A DNA stretch of 41,155 nt from Chloroflexota bacterium (GTDB lineage: Bacteria > Chloroflexota > Anaerolineae > CG2-30-64-16): assembly GCA_029555885.1 (NCBI GenBank), contig JAKPQT010000228.1, positions 1 to 41,155 on the forward strand. Direction: 5' to 3'. Under the pieces are notes generated by a model. That model did not search any database, had not been told where the DNA came from, and worked only from the letters and a program-made list of their open reading frames with translations. The position numbers and the translations under genes were made by a program. Shown piece after piece: positions 8,628 through 16,910 of the stretch; the stretch's first letter is position 1, and every line of letters begins with the position of its first letter.

Positions 8628-8695
8628 GTTTCGCGCCACCAGGGGCCGCGGCAAGCGACATGACCGGAATCATACCCACGCGCAGGTGCAAGTGC

Positions 8696-8701
8696 TAGAA
8701 T
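8696..8701 (+). promoter_or_regulatory. Possible -10 element of the first CBS gene
   Basis: TAGAAT matches TATAAT at 5/6 about 110 nt upstream of the ATG. The hexamer 17 nt before it (TACCCA) is a poor -35. Confidence 0.3.
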
Positions 8702-8811
8702 GTCTCTATACCTGATATGTCAGCGGGTGTGCCGCTGGCGTGGCAGGAGTGCCCGGCGGAGCGGCTCATGGGCCCGTCCGCCAGTCACAGCAGGACAGAG
8801 GAGGCCCGGCC

Positions 8812-9249
8812 ATGCAGGCCAAGCGCGTGGTGAGAGACATCATGAGCCCCAACCCGGTGACAGTGACACCGCGGAATGCCATCCGCACAGCCGTCAATCT
8901 GATGCGCGAAGGCGGCTACCGGCGGCTGCCCGTGGTTGACCGTGGCCGGCTGGTGGGCATCATCACCGATCGTGACCTGCGCCGGGCTGCAAATTCGCCG
9001 TTTGTCGTGCGCGAACAGTGGTATGATAACTTCATCCTCGATCATATCGAGGTGGGTTCCTGCATGACCCCGAATCCTTTAACTATCGAGCCGCATGCAA
9101 CGATCGCCGAGGCGGCGCGCCAGATGCGCAACCATAAGATCGGCGGTCTGCCAGTCGTTGCTGACGGCCAACTGGTGGGCATTATCACGGAGACAGACCT
9201 GCTCGACTTCCTGATCGAGCTGCTGTCCACAGAGAACGTGGCGGCCTGA
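8812..9249 (+). CDS. Two-CBS-domain protein (first of two)
   Basis: This 145-aa protein consists of a CBS pair and little else. CBS1 runs from about 5 to 60 (VRDIMSPNPVTVTP, YRRLPVVDRGRLVGIITDRDL), a helical linker covers about 61-80, and CBS2 about 81-140 (MTPNPLTIEP, IGGLPVVADGQLVGIITETDLL). Such pairs bind adenine nucleotides such as AMP, ATP or SAM and act as energy sensors. An AGAGGAGG site lies seven bases before the ATG at 8812; the longer open frame from 8740 lacks one. A similar protein lies at the other end of the oxidoreductase operon (15400-15846). The partner is unknown. Confidence 0.9.
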   Translation: MQAKRVVRDIMSPNPVTVTPRNAIRTAVNLMREGGYRRLPVVDRGRLVGIITDRDLRRAANSPFVVREQWYDNFILDHIEVGSCMTPNPLTIEPHATIAEAARQMRNHKIGGLPVVADGQLVGIITETDLLDFLIELLSTENVAA

Positions 9250-9309
9250 GCGGGTCACTTGAATGGGCGCGCAGGCGCCGCAGCCGTGCCAAAGCCCTTC
9301 CGCACAACA

Positions 9310-9339
9310 GGCACCTGCGCAATCCGCAGGTGTCCTTTT
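9310..9339 (+). terminator. Intrinsic terminator between the CBS gene and the radical SAM gene
   Basis: GGCACCTGCG pairs with CGCAGGTGTC (9325-9334; one G-U pair), the loop is CAATC, and CTTTT follows. It ends only 20 bases before the radical SAM start codon, so it could also work as an attenuator for that gene. Confidence 0.65.
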
Positions 9340-9359
9340 AATCTGACAAGGGTTTATCT

Positions 9360-11183
9360 ATGTTCAGTCGCGCTGATCTGATCTTCCTGCACGCGCCGAG
9401 CGTGTATGACTTCCGCAAGCATTCGATCCTGTACGGCCCGGTCAGTGACCTGGTGCCGTCCACGCCCGTGTTCGAGATGTACCCGATCGGCTTCACGACG
9501 ATGGCCGAATATCTCGAACGGCACGGGCTGCGCGTCCGCATCGTCAACCTGGCTGTGCGGATGTTGAATGATGAGCAGTTCGATCCCGAAACGCTCATCA
9601 AACCGCTGAACCCGACCGCGTTCGGCATCGACCTCCACTGGCTGCCCCACGCGCACGGCGCCCTGGCGGTGGCCGAGATGACCAAACGGCACCATCCCGA
9701 CACGCCCATCATCTTCGGCGGCTTCTCCTCGACCTACTTCCACGAGGAGCTCATCCGCTATCCCTATGTCGATTACGTCATCCGGGGCGACTCCGCAGAG
9801 GAACCGCTGCGTCAACTGATGGCCTATCTGACCGGGCTGCGCGCGGGCGGCGACCGGAAAATTCCCCAATCGCTGCACGACATCCCCAACCTGACCTGGA
9901 AAAGCCCCGCCGGCGAGGTCCACGTCAACCCGCATACCTACCGGCCTGACAATCTCGATCACGTCATGCTGGACTATCGCTACGTCGTGCGGGCCGCGGT
10001 GCGTGACCTGGGCATGGGCAACTACGTCCCATTCAAGGACTGGGCGGACTACCCGATCCTGGCCGCGCTGAGCTGTCGCGGCTGCACCCAGAGCTGCGTG
10101 ATTTGCGGCGGCTCGGCTGCCTCGTTCAAGCTCATGCATGGGCGCACCAGGCCCGCCTTCCGTGACCCGGAGCGGCTGGCAGAAGATGTGCGGCGCTCGG
10201 CCAAGATGAGCCGCGGCCCGGTGTTCGTGCTGGGCGACCTGCGCCAGGCAGGCCGCGATGCGCAGGGCCGCCACTACGCTGACCGCTTCCTCAACGCGAT
10301 TCGCGGCTTCGACGGCCCTGTCATCCTTGAGCTGTTCTCGCCCGCGTCGCGCGAGTTCCTGCAGCAGGTGGCCGACGCGCTGCCCAACTTCACGCTCGAA
10401 GTCTCGCTGGAAAGCCATGACCCGGTCGTGCGCCGCGCGTTCGGCAAGAACTATGACAACACCCCCATGGAGCGCACCATTGCGGATGCGTTGGACGTGG
10501 GCGCCAAGCGGCTCGATGTCTTCTTCATGGCCGGCCTGCCGCAGCAGACCGCGGCATCCGTCCTGGGCACCATCGCCTACTGCGAGGACCTGCTGGCACG
10601 CTTCGGCAAGGATGGCCGGCTCGCGCCGTTCATCTCACCGCTTGCGCCCTTCCTGGATCCCGGCAGCCGCGGCTATGAGAACCCGGACGAACACGGCTAT
10701 CACCTTTTCGCGCACACCCTGGAAGAACATCGCCGCCTGCTCGTCCAGCCGAGCTGGAAGTACGTGCTCAACTATGAGACGCACTGGATGAACCGCCATC
10801 AGCTCGTGGACGCAACCTACGCGGCGGGCCGGCGGCTCAACCGCATCAAGGCCGAATACGGGCTGGTCCCCGTCGCGCAGGCCGAGGCCACCGAACAGCG
10901 CATTGACCGGGCCGTGCGACTCATCGCCGAGATTGACCATTTGATGGTCACCACGACGCCGGAGCAGTTTGCGCGGGAGATGGCGCGGCTGCGGCCCGAG
11001 GTCGAGCAGACGAATATGTCCACCGTATGCGACAAGCGCGAGCTCAACCTGGACGTGATCGGGCCGAAGCTGAATTACGCGGAAGTCGCGCGCATGATTG
11101 CGCAAGATACGGCGCAGGCTCTCGGCCGGACCCTGAGCGCACCCTTCCGCCGGCCCGCAGCGGTACGCGTGGATCATTCATAA
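9360..11183 (+). CDS. B12-binding domain / radical SAM protein
   Basis: This 607-aa protein has an N-terminal B12-binding-like domain (about 1-180: IGFTTMAEYLERHG, then PIIFGGFSSTYF and DYVIRGDSAEEPL). The radical SAM core has its cluster motif C242-X3-C246-X2-C249 in SCRGCTQSCVICGG. Later parts keep barrel motifs such as LEVSLESHDPVVRRAFGK. The arrangement resembles the family often named B12-binding/radical SAM Ta0216-type; that match is from memory. Radical SAM enzymes with cobalamin often perform methylations or ring rearrangements, but the substrate is unknown. The start ATG has AAGGG eight bases upstream. The gene stands alone between a terminator and a long hairpin, ahead of the oxidoreductase operon. 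Confidence 0.88.
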   Translation: MFSRADLIFLHAPSVYDFRKHSILYGPVSDLVPSTPVFEMYPIGFTTMAEYLERHGLRVRIVNLAVRMLNDEQFDPETLIKPLNPTAFGIDLHWLPHAHGALAVAEMTKRHHPDTPIIFGGFSSTYFHEELIRYPYVDYVIRGDSAEEPLRQLMAYLTGLRAGGDRKIPQSLHDIPNLTWKSPAGEVHVNPHTYRPDNLDHVMLDYRYVVRAAVRDLGMGNYVPFKDWADYPILAALSCRGCTQSCVICGGSAASFKLMHGRTRPAFRDPERLAEDVRRSAKMSRGPVFVLGDLRQAGRDAQGRHYADRFLNAIRGFDGPVILELFSPASREFLQQVADALPNFTLEVSLESHDPVVRRAFGKNYDNTPMERTIADALDVGAKRLDVFFMAGLPQQTAASVLGTIAYCEDLLARFGKDGRLAPFISPLAPFLDPGSRGYENPDEHGYHLFAHTLEEHRRLLVQPSWKYVLNYETHWMNRHQLVDATYAAGRRLNRIKAEYGLVPVAQAEATEQRIDRAVRLIAEIDHLMVTTTPEQFAREMARLRPEVEQTNMSTVCDKRELNLDVIGPKLNYAEVARMIAQDTAQALGRTLSAPFRRPAAVRVDHS

Positions 11184-11188
11184 TAACA

Positions 11189-11231
11189 TTTGGGTCGTGC
11201 AGGCATCCTACGGATGCCTGCACGACCCAAA
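11189..11231. repeat. 20-bp perfect hairpin upstream of the oxidoreductase operon
   Basis: Arms 11189-11208 and 11212-11231 are exact reverse complements around the loop TAC. No U-tract follows (GAAAAAC), so it is not a standard terminator. It may end or protect the radical SAM transcript, or be a REP-like insertion. The ferredoxin gene's AAGGAGG lies further on, in the loop of a small CTGTC/GACAG stem (11245-11264). Confidence 0.7.
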
Positions 11232-11267
11232 GAAAAACAAAGCACTGTCCCAAGGAGGTGACAGGGT

Positions 11268-11507
11268 ATGGCCAAAGGCACTGTGGTGATCGAAACGGAT
11301 CGGTGTAAGGGCTGCGAGTTATGCACAACGGTGTGCCCGCAGGGCATCTTGCACATGAGCCGCGAGCAGTTCAACGCGCGCGGCTACCGTCCGGTTCTGC
11401 TGGTGGACCCAGAGGGCAGATGCACGGGCTGTGCGCTGTGCGCGCTGCTTTGCCCCGATGTCGTGCTCACCGTCTACCGCTACGATGAGCGCCGGGTGCG
11501 CGCTTAG
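11268..11507 (+). CDS. Ferredoxin-like delta subunit of 2-oxoacid:ferredoxin oxidoreductase
   Basis: This 79-aa protein carries electrons from the thiamine-diphosphate subunit to external ferredoxin. Two complete [4Fe-4S] motifs are seen: C13-X2-C16-X2-C19-X3-C23 followed by P, and C52-X2-C55-X2-C58-X3-C62 followed by P. AAGGAGGTGA precedes the ATG. It is the first gene of a tight delta-alpha-beta-gamma operon, the order known from archaeal and thermophile KOR/VOR enzymes. Its ribosome site is among the best in the window. Confidence 0.93.
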   Translation: MAKGTVVIETDRCKGCELCTTVCPQGILHMSREQFNARGYRPVLLVDPEGRCTGCALCALLCPDVVLTVYRYDERRVRA

Positions 11508-11518
11508 GAGGCATTTTC

Positions 11519-12610
11519 ATGGCAAAGGAGCTATGGGAAGGCAACCAGGCGATTGCCGAAGCCGCCATCCGCGGCGGCGTCGAGGCGTTCTTCGGCTATC
11601 CCATCACGCCGCAGACCGAACTGCTCGAACACATGGCCGCCCGGATGCCGGAGCTGGGCCGCACCTTCCTGCAGGCTGAGAGCGAAGTCGCCTCCATCAA
11701 TATGGTTTACGGCGCGGCCAGCGGCGGGGCGCGCGCCATGAGTTCTTCGTCCAGCCCCGGCATCAGCCTGATGCAGGAGGGGCTCTCCTACATTGCCGCC
11801 TCGGAAGTGCCCGTTGTCCTCGTGGATATCATGCGCGGCGGGCCGGGCCTGGGCAACATCCAGCCGAGCCAGAGCGATTACTTCCAGATTACCCGCTCTG
11901 CCGGCCACGGCGACTTTCACCCCATCGTCCTCGCGCCCGCCACCATCCAGGAAGCGGTCGATATGGTCTACGATGCCTTCCCGCTGGCCGAGAAATATCG
12001 TACCCTCGTCATCATCGCCGCCGACGGCTCGCTCGGCCAGATGATGGAGCCGGCGGAGATGCCGCCCATGCGGCCCCTGCTGACCGAAGAAGAGCGCGGC
12101 GATTGGGCCGTACGCGGCAAGGGCAACCGGGCCAAGCGCATCGTCACCTCTTTGTTTCTCAAGGAAGACGAGCTGGAGGCGCTCAACCACCGGTTGCAAG
12201 CCAAACTCCGGGCCATCGAGGCCGCAGAGCGGCGGTGGGAGGAAGTCGAGACCGCGGATGCCGATTATCTGCTGGTCGCCTACGGCACGGTCGCGCGCAC
12301 CTGCAAGACCGTACTGCGCGAGGCACGCGCGGCGGGCGTGCGGGTGGGGCTGTTCCGCCCCATCAGCCTGTGGCCGTTCCCCTACGCGCGGCTGCGCGAG
12401 CTATCGCATGGGAAGCAGGCCATCCTCGTCACCGAAATGAGCGTCGGCCAGATGCTCGAAGACGTGCGGCTGGCCGTGGCCGAACGGTGTCCCATTCACT
12501 TCTACGGGCGGACGGGCGGCGTCATCCCGCTGCCGGACGAAGTTCTGGAAGCACTGATGGGCATCGTAGCGGCCCGCCGGGCCGAACGCGTCGAGCCCGG
12601 GATGGCTTGA
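11519..12610 (+). CDS. vorB: 2-oxoacid:ferredoxin oxidoreductase alpha subunit, VorB type
   Basis: This 363-aa alpha subunit holds the pyrimidine-binding and transketolase-C-like domains. It starts [17 protein letters not shown] with YPITPQTE at 27-34, then [19 protein letters not shown] and [13 protein letters not shown]. The run [18 protein letters not shown], typical of VorB, is clear. It most resembles 3-methyl-2-oxobutanoate (valine-derived) oxidoreductase subunits rather than pyruvate or 2-oxoglutarate enzymes. That preference is from remembered family sequences; substrate range in this group is broad. TAGGAGG precedes the ATG, and the beta gene starts 10 bases downstream. Confidence 0.93.
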   Translation: MAKELWEGNQAIAEAAIRGGVEAFFGYPITPQTELLEHMAARMPELGRTFLQAESEVASINMVYGAASGGARAMSSSSSPGISLMQEGLSYIAASEVPVVLVDIMRGGPGLGNIQPSQSDYFQITRSAGHGDFHPIVLAPATIQEAVDMVYDAFPLAEKYRTLVIIAADGSLGQMMEPAEMPPMRPLLTEEERGDWAVRGKGNRAKRIVTSLFLKEDELEALNHRLQAKLRAIEAAERRWEEVETADADYLLVAYGTVARTCKTVLREARAAGVRVGLFRPISLWPFPYARLRELSHGKQAILVTEMSVGQMLEDVRLAVAERCPIHFYGRTGGVIPLPDEVLEALMGIVAARRAERVEPGMA

Positions 12611-12620
12611 GGAGGCCAGG

Positions 12621-13421
12621 ATGATCGACGGCAATCACATCTCCCCGGAGCAAATCATCGCGCAGGGGCAGGTCATCTATCAGCGGCCCGACGCGTTGAC
12701 CAACACTCAGACGCACTATTGCCCCGGCTGCACCCACGGCATTATCCACCGTCTCATCGCGGAGGCGATTGATGAGCTGGACATCGGCGGCAAGTCCATC
12801 CTGGTGGCGCCGGTCGGCTGCTCGGTGCTGATGTACCACTATTTCGATGTGGACGGCGTCGAGGCCGCGCACGGCCGCGCGCCTGCGATGGCGACGGGCC
12901 TCAAGCGCACGCAGCCTGACAAAGTGGTATTCACCTACCAGGGCGACGGCGACCTGGCCTCCATCGGCGCGGCGGAGATCCTTCACGCGGCCAACCGCGG
13001 GGAAAACATCACGGTCTTCTTCGTCAATAACGCAGTCTACGGCATGACCAGCGGCCAACTGGCGCCGACGAGCCTGCCGGGTCAGGTCACAACGTCCTCC
13101 CCGACCGGCCGCGATGTCAAACTGCACGGCTACCCCATGCGCATGGCGGAGATCATTGCCGGGCTGCCGGGGGCCGCGTACGTGGTGCGCCGCAGCGTAT
13201 ACGACGTGCGAACCATCCGCCAGGCCAAGAAAGCCATCATTACCGCGTTCAAGGCGCAACTGGCCGGCGCAGGCCTGAGCCTGATCGAATTCCTGTCGAG
13301 CTGCCCGACCAACTGGCATATGTCGCCGCCGGATGCGCTGGCGTGGATTCGCGACGCCATGGTCCCCTACTTCCCGTTAGGGGACTTCAAGGTGAGCGAT
13401 GCAGTAAAGGCGCTGGAGTAA
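12621..13421 (+). CDS. 2-oxoacid:ferredoxin oxidoreductase beta subunit (thiamine diphosphate binding)
   Basis: This 266-aa catalytic subunit binds thiamine diphosphate and, usually, one [4Fe-4S] cluster. The motif GDGD (108-111) followed by NN (136-137) is the ThDP-binding signature. C34-PG-C37 near the start ([10 protein letters not shown]) and a later cysteine in FLSSCPTNW are typical cluster ligands, and [15 protein letters not shown] is also conserved. With the alpha and gamma subunits it oxidatively decarboxylates a 2-oxoacid to an acyl-CoA and reduces ferredoxin. A GAGG site precedes the ATG. A 40-base gap separates it from the gamma gene. Confidence 0.93.
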   Translation: MIDGNHISPEQIIAQGQVIYQRPDALTNTQTHYCPGCTHGIIHRLIAEAIDELDIGGKSILVAPVGCSVLMYHYFDVDGVEAAHGRAPAMATGLKRTQPDKVVFTYQGDGDLASIGAAEILHAANRGENITVFFVNNAVYGMTSGQLAPTSLPGQVTTSSPTGRDVKLHGYPMRMAEIIAGLPGAAYVVRRSVYDVRTIRQAKKAIITAFKAQLAGAGLSLIEFLSSCPTNWHMSPPDALAWIRDAMVPYFPLGDFKVSDAVKALE

Positions 13422-13461
13422 GAAAACCGGGTTTGTAAGGCGGAATGGCAAAGGAGCCACG

Positions 13462-14022
13462 ATGAACGAGGAAATCATCATTTCCGGTTTTGGCGGCCAG
13501 GGCGCGCTCTTTGCCGGGCAGTTGTTGGCATATGCCGCGCTGGACACCGGGCTGCACGTTACCTGGATTCCCTCCTACGGACCGGAGATGCGCGGCGGCA
13601 CTGCCCACTGCACCGTCGTCATAGCGGACCAGGAGATCGGCTCACCCCAGGTGCGCCGGCCTGCCACCGTCATCGCCCTCAACCTGCCGTCCTTCGAGAA
13701 GTACGAACCGCTCGTCAAGCCGGGCGGCCGCCTGGTCTACAACGTGAGCCTGATCCCCGCCCGGCCGGCGCGCACCGACATTCAATACGTGCCTGTGCCG
13801 GCGAACGTGATTGCGGAAGAACTGGGCAACGTGCGGCAGGCGAATGTCGTCCTCATCGGCGCCTATCTGGCTGCGACGGGCGTGCTGCCGCTGGCTGCCG
13901 TCGAGCTGGCGCTGGATCGCCATCTCTCCGAACGGCAGCGCAAATACCTGGAAAGCAACAAGCAGGCCCTCCGCCGCGGCGCGGAAGTGGTACGCGAAAA
14001 AGGAACTCAACGAGGAGGTTGA
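13462..14022 (+). CDS. 2-oxoacid:ferredoxin oxidoreductase gamma subunit
   Basis: This 186-aa subunit is thought to bind the CoA part. It begins [19 protein letters not shown], the standard gamma glycine motif, followed by the conserved [13 protein letters not shown] segment (near residue 40-50), then [16 protein letters not shown] sequence and a closing helical part ([16 protein letters not shown]). AAAGGAG lies before the ATG. Its last codons contain the GAGGAGG ribosome site for the aminotransferase two bases further on, so the two are likely translated together. Confidence 0.92.
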   Translation: MNEEIIISGFGGQGALFAGQLLAYAALDTGLHVTWIPSYGPEMRGGTAHCTVVIADQEIGSPQVRRPATVIALNLPSFEKYEPLVKPGGRLVYNVSLIPARPARTDIQYVPVPANVIAEELGNVRQANVVLIGAYLAATGVLPLAAVELALDRHLSERQRKYLESNKQALRRGAEVVREKGTQRGG

Positions 14023-14024
14023 GC

Positions 14025-15290
14025 GTGGGTACACCCTGGAAGAGCCGTTATGCGCTGCGCACGCAGCGCATGGGGCGTTCGATCATCCGCGAATTGCTAA
14101 AGTTTACCCAGCAGCCGGATATCATCTCGTTTGCTGGGGGCCTGCCCGCCCCGGAGCTGTTCCCCCTGGAGCAGTGCGAGGCCGCAGCCTGCCGCCTGCT
14201 GCACGAGCACGGCGCGACCGCCCTGCAGTATGGCCCGACCGAAGGCTACCTGCCCCTGCGCCGCTTCATCTGTGAGCGCATGGGGCGCTACGGTATCAAG
14301 GCGGAACCGAGCAACATCCTGATTACCAGCGGTTCACAGCAGGCCCTGGATCTGGTCGGCAAAATGCTCATCAACCCGGGCGACCGGGTGCTGGTGGAGG
14401 AGCCAACCTACCTGGGCGCGCTGCAAGCCTGGAATGCCTACCAGGCCGACTATGTCTCCGTCCCGCAGGACGACAACGGGCTGCGCACGGAACTGCTGGA
14501 AGGCGCGCTGCGCGTCGGCCCCAAGTTTATGTATATCCTCCCGAACTTCCAGAATCCGAGCGGCACAACCCTGTGCCTTGAGCGCCGCTTCGACCTTGTG
14601 CGGCTGTCCAACAAGTATGGCATCCCTCTCGTCGAAGACGACCCCTACGGCGCGCTCCGCTTCGAGGGCGAGCACCTGCCGCCGCTCGTCGCGCTCGACG
14701 CCGACTACCAGACCGGCGCCGCACCGAACGGTCACGGCTACATGGAAGGCAACGTCATCTACCTGGGCACCTTCTCGAAAACCCTGGCACCGGGCCTGCG
14801 GCTCGGCTGGGTCGTCGCGCCGGTCGAAGTGGTGGACCAGTTGGTCATGATGAAACAGGGCACCGACTTGCAGACTTCCAGCTTCGACCAGATGCTCGCC
14901 TACGAGATGGTCAAAGACGGCTTCATGGACGAGCACATCCGCACCATCCGCCGGGTCTACCGCGAGCGGCGCGACGTGATGCTCGCCGCGCTGGAACGGT
15001 ACTTCCCCGAGGGCTGCTCGTGGACCCACCCCGAAGGTGGGCTGTTCCTGTGGGCGCGCGTGCCGGAGTGGATCGATACCAGCGACCTGATGGCTGAGGC
15101 CGTGCAGGCGAAGGTGGCCTACGTGCCCGGCTCCGCCTTCTACCCGGATCCGGCCCATGGCCGCAACACCATGCGCCTGAACTTCTCGAACGCCGAACCG
15201 GTCCAAATGGAAGAGGGCATGCGCCGGCTGGGCAACCTGTTGAAAGCGAAGGTTGCCGAGCATAATCGGCTGCACGCCGTCACGGCCTGA
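14025..15290 (+). CDS. PLP-dependent aminotransferase, class I/II (LysN / 2-aminoadipate-like)
   Basis: This 421-aa fold-type I aminotransferase converts an amino acid and a 2-oxoacid. The Schiff-base lysine is K252 in GTFSKTLAPGLRLGW; FAGGLPAPELFP near the start, the PNFQNPSG region and EDDPYG are also typical. The group includes LysN and broad-range enzymes that act on aromatic, branched and 2-aminoadipate substrates. I chose GTG 14025, six bases after GAGGAGG; a TTG at 14019 would sit directly on that site. Placement right behind the VOR genes suggests it makes the 2-oxoacid that VOR oxidises. The gene ends without a clear terminator. Confidence 0.92.
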   Translation: MGTPWKSRYALRTQRMGRSIIRELLKFTQQPDIISFAGGLPAPELFPLEQCEAAACRLLHEHGATALQYGPTEGYLPLRRFICERMGRYGIKAEPSNILITSGSQQALDLVGKMLINPGDRVLVEEPTYLGALQAWNAYQADYVSVPQDDNGLRTELLEGALRVGPKFMYILPNFQNPSGTTLCLERRFDLVRLSNKYGIPLVEDDPYGALRFEGEHLPPLVALDADYQTGAAPNGHGYMEGNVIYLGTFSKTLAPGLRLGWVVAPVEVVDQLVMMKQGTDLQTSSFDQMLAYEMVKDGFMDEHIRTIRRVYRERRDVMLAALERYFPEGCSWTHPEGGLFLWARVPEWIDTSDLMAEAVQAKVAYVPGSAFYPDPAHGRNTMRLNFSNAEPVQMEEGMRRLGNLLKAKVAEHNRLHAVTA

Positions 15291-15354
15291 GCACCATCTT
15301 CGTGCAAAACGCGGCAACGGAACACGCGCCACGCGCGGCGTGACGCGTTTCATG

Positions 15355-15360
15355 TATAAT
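15355..15360 (+). promoter_or_regulatory. -10 element of the second CBS gene
   Basis: A perfect TATAAT lies 40 bases before the ATG, preceded by TG. No -35 fits 16-18 nt upstream. It implies that the second CBS gene starts a new transcript. Confidence 0.5.
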
Positions 15361-15399
15361 AGCATCGCAGTGCCAATGATCTCGCACGAGGAGAGCAGC

Positions 15400-15846
15400 A
15401 TGGACAAAAAGCACGTCAGTGAGATTATGAGCAGCCCGGCCATTGTCGTCGGACCAGAAATGAGCGTATCCGCAGCCAGCGCGCTGATGCGGGAGAAGAA
15501 CATCCGCCATCTGCCCGTTGTGGAGAATGGCCGCCTCGTCGGCATTGTCAGCCGCGGCGACCTGCGCGAGGCGACATTCTCAGAAGCCGTCAATGCTGAC
15601 ACTTACGAGTTGCACTTCATGCTCAATCGCCTGACTGTCGGGCGACTGATGACGCGGCGCGTGCTGACCATCACGGCGGATGCACCCCTGGTGCACGCCG
15701 TCGAACTGATGACCGAGCACAAGATCGCGGGTCTACCCGTGGTGGATGCAGACGGCAGCGTCATCGGTATTGTCACCGAATCGGACATGCTGAAGACGCT
15801 GGCACGCTATCTGCGCCAGTTGGAGACCGCAGCCGAGGCTGCGTAG
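15400..15846 (+). CDS. Two-CBS-domain protein (second of two)
   Basis: This 148-aa protein has the same build as the one at 8812: CBS1 (SEIMSSPAIVVGPE, IRHLPVVENGRLVGIVSRGDL), a helical linker, then CBS2 (MTRRVLTITADAP, IAGLPVVDADGSVIGIVTESDML), ending in a short helix. The linker between the domains is similar in length to the first protein's, so they are probably paralogues. The ATG at 15400 has CGAGGAGAG upstream; the frame extends back to 15253 without a comparable site. As with other bare CBS pairs, an adenine nucleotide is the expected ligand and the regulated partner is unknown. Confidence 0.9.
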   Translation: MDKKHVSEIMSSPAIVVGPEMSVSAASALMREKNIRHLPVVENGRLVGIVSRGDLREATFSEAVNADTYELHFMLNRLTVGRLMTRRVLTITADAPLVHAVELMTEHKIAGLPVVDADGSVIGIVTESDMLKTLARYLRQLETAAEAA

Positions 15847-15869
15847 GAGAGCGGAGCAACCCCTCTCGC

Positions 15870-16910
15870 ATGGACGAGACCCTCTTACGTTATGCCCGCC
15901 AGGTCATCTTCCCCGGCATCGGGGAGGCCGGCCAGCGCCGCCTGCTCGCCGCCCGCGTCACCATCATCGGCGTGGGCGCGACCGGCTCAGTGCTGGCGAA
16001 TCACCTGACGCGCGCGGGGGTCGGCCACCTGCGCCTGGTCGACAGGGATTATGTCGAGCTAAACAATCTACAACGCCAACTGCTCTATGATGAGGACGAC
16101 GTAGCGGGCATGTTGCCCAAGGCCGTCGCCGCGGCCGCGAAGTTGCGCCGCGTCAACAGCAGCATCGCCATCGAAGACGTGGTGGCCGACGCCGGCCCGG
16201 CCAACATCGAGGCGCTGATTGCCGATGCGGATGTCGTGCTCGACGGGACAGACAACTTCGCCGCCCGCTACCTGATCAACGACGCCTGCATCAAGCTCGG
16301 CAAGCCGTGGGTCTACTGCGGCGTCATCGCCAGCTACGGCATGACCCACACCATCCGGCCCGGCGTCACGCCCTGCCTCCGCTGCATCATGGGCGAGCTG
16401 CCGGCCCCGGGGACCGTGCCGACCTGCGACACCGCAGGCATCATTGGCCCCATTGTCGCGCTGCTGGGCTCCGTCGCCGCGGGCGAGGCGCTCAAGCTCA
16501 TCACCGGCCGCGGCGAGCTGAACGACGGCATGATCCACGTGGACCTGTGGGACGGCACCTTCGAGCGATTCGAACTGGGCGCGCCCCGGCCCGATTGTCC
16601 CGCCTGCGGCACGCGCGAGTTCGCGTTCCTGCAGGCGCGCGCGGGCACGCGCACGACCAGCCTGTGCGGCCGCGATGCCGTGCAAGTCAGCGTCGTCGGA
16701 GCCGCTGAGCAGAGCGTCGAACTGGCTGCGCTGGCCGAACGGCTGCGCCCCGCCGCGACGGATGGCCGCGTCCAGGTCAACCCGTACCTGCTGCGCGCCC
16801 ACATCGACGGTCACGAATTCACCGTCTTTCCTGACGGCCGCGCCATCATCAAGGGCACGGCTGACGAGGCCGTTGCCGCCACGCTCTACGCGAAGTATAT
16901 CGGTGTCTAA
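15870..16910 (+). CDS. ThiF/MoeB-family adenylyltransferase (E1-like)
   Basis: This 346-aa enzyme activates the C terminus of a ubiquitin-like sulphur carrier (ThiS or MoaD) by adenylation. ATP site GVGATGS is at 34-40, followed by VDRDYVELNNLQRQ and DGTDNFAARYLIND. The catalytic-type cysteine sits in PTCDTAGIIGP, and CLRC and CPAC bind zinc. After residue 255 a domain of about 90 residues follows (LCGRDAVQVS, FPDGRAIIKGT) as in many ThiF proteins; there is no rhodanese domain. No ThiS or MoaD gene is nearby, so thiamine or molybdopterin cannot be told apart. The ribosome site is weak. Its end overlaps the GNAT gene by 8 bases. Confidence 0.88.
   Translation: MDETLLRYARQVIFPGIGEAGQRRLLAARVTIIGVGATGSVLANHLTRAGVGHLRLVDRDYVELNNLQRQLLYDEDDVAGMLPKAVAAAAKLRRVNSSIAIEDVVADAGPANIEALIADADVVLDGTDNFAARYLINDACIKLGKPWVYCGVIASYGMTHTIRPGVTPCLRCIMGELPAPGTVPTCDTAGIIGPIVALLGSVAAGEALKLITGRGELNDGMIHVDLWDGTFERFELGAPRPDCPACGTREFAFLQARAGTRTTSLCGRDAVQVSVVGAAEQSVELAALAERLRPAATDGRVQVNPYLLRAHIDGHEFTVFPDGRAIIKGTADEAVAATLYAKYIGV

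Noticed and set aside
11245..11264. Small CTGTC/GACAG stem with the ferredoxin ribosome site in its loop
   Set aside because: Five pairs only; it is too weak to propose as a translational switch without conservation data.
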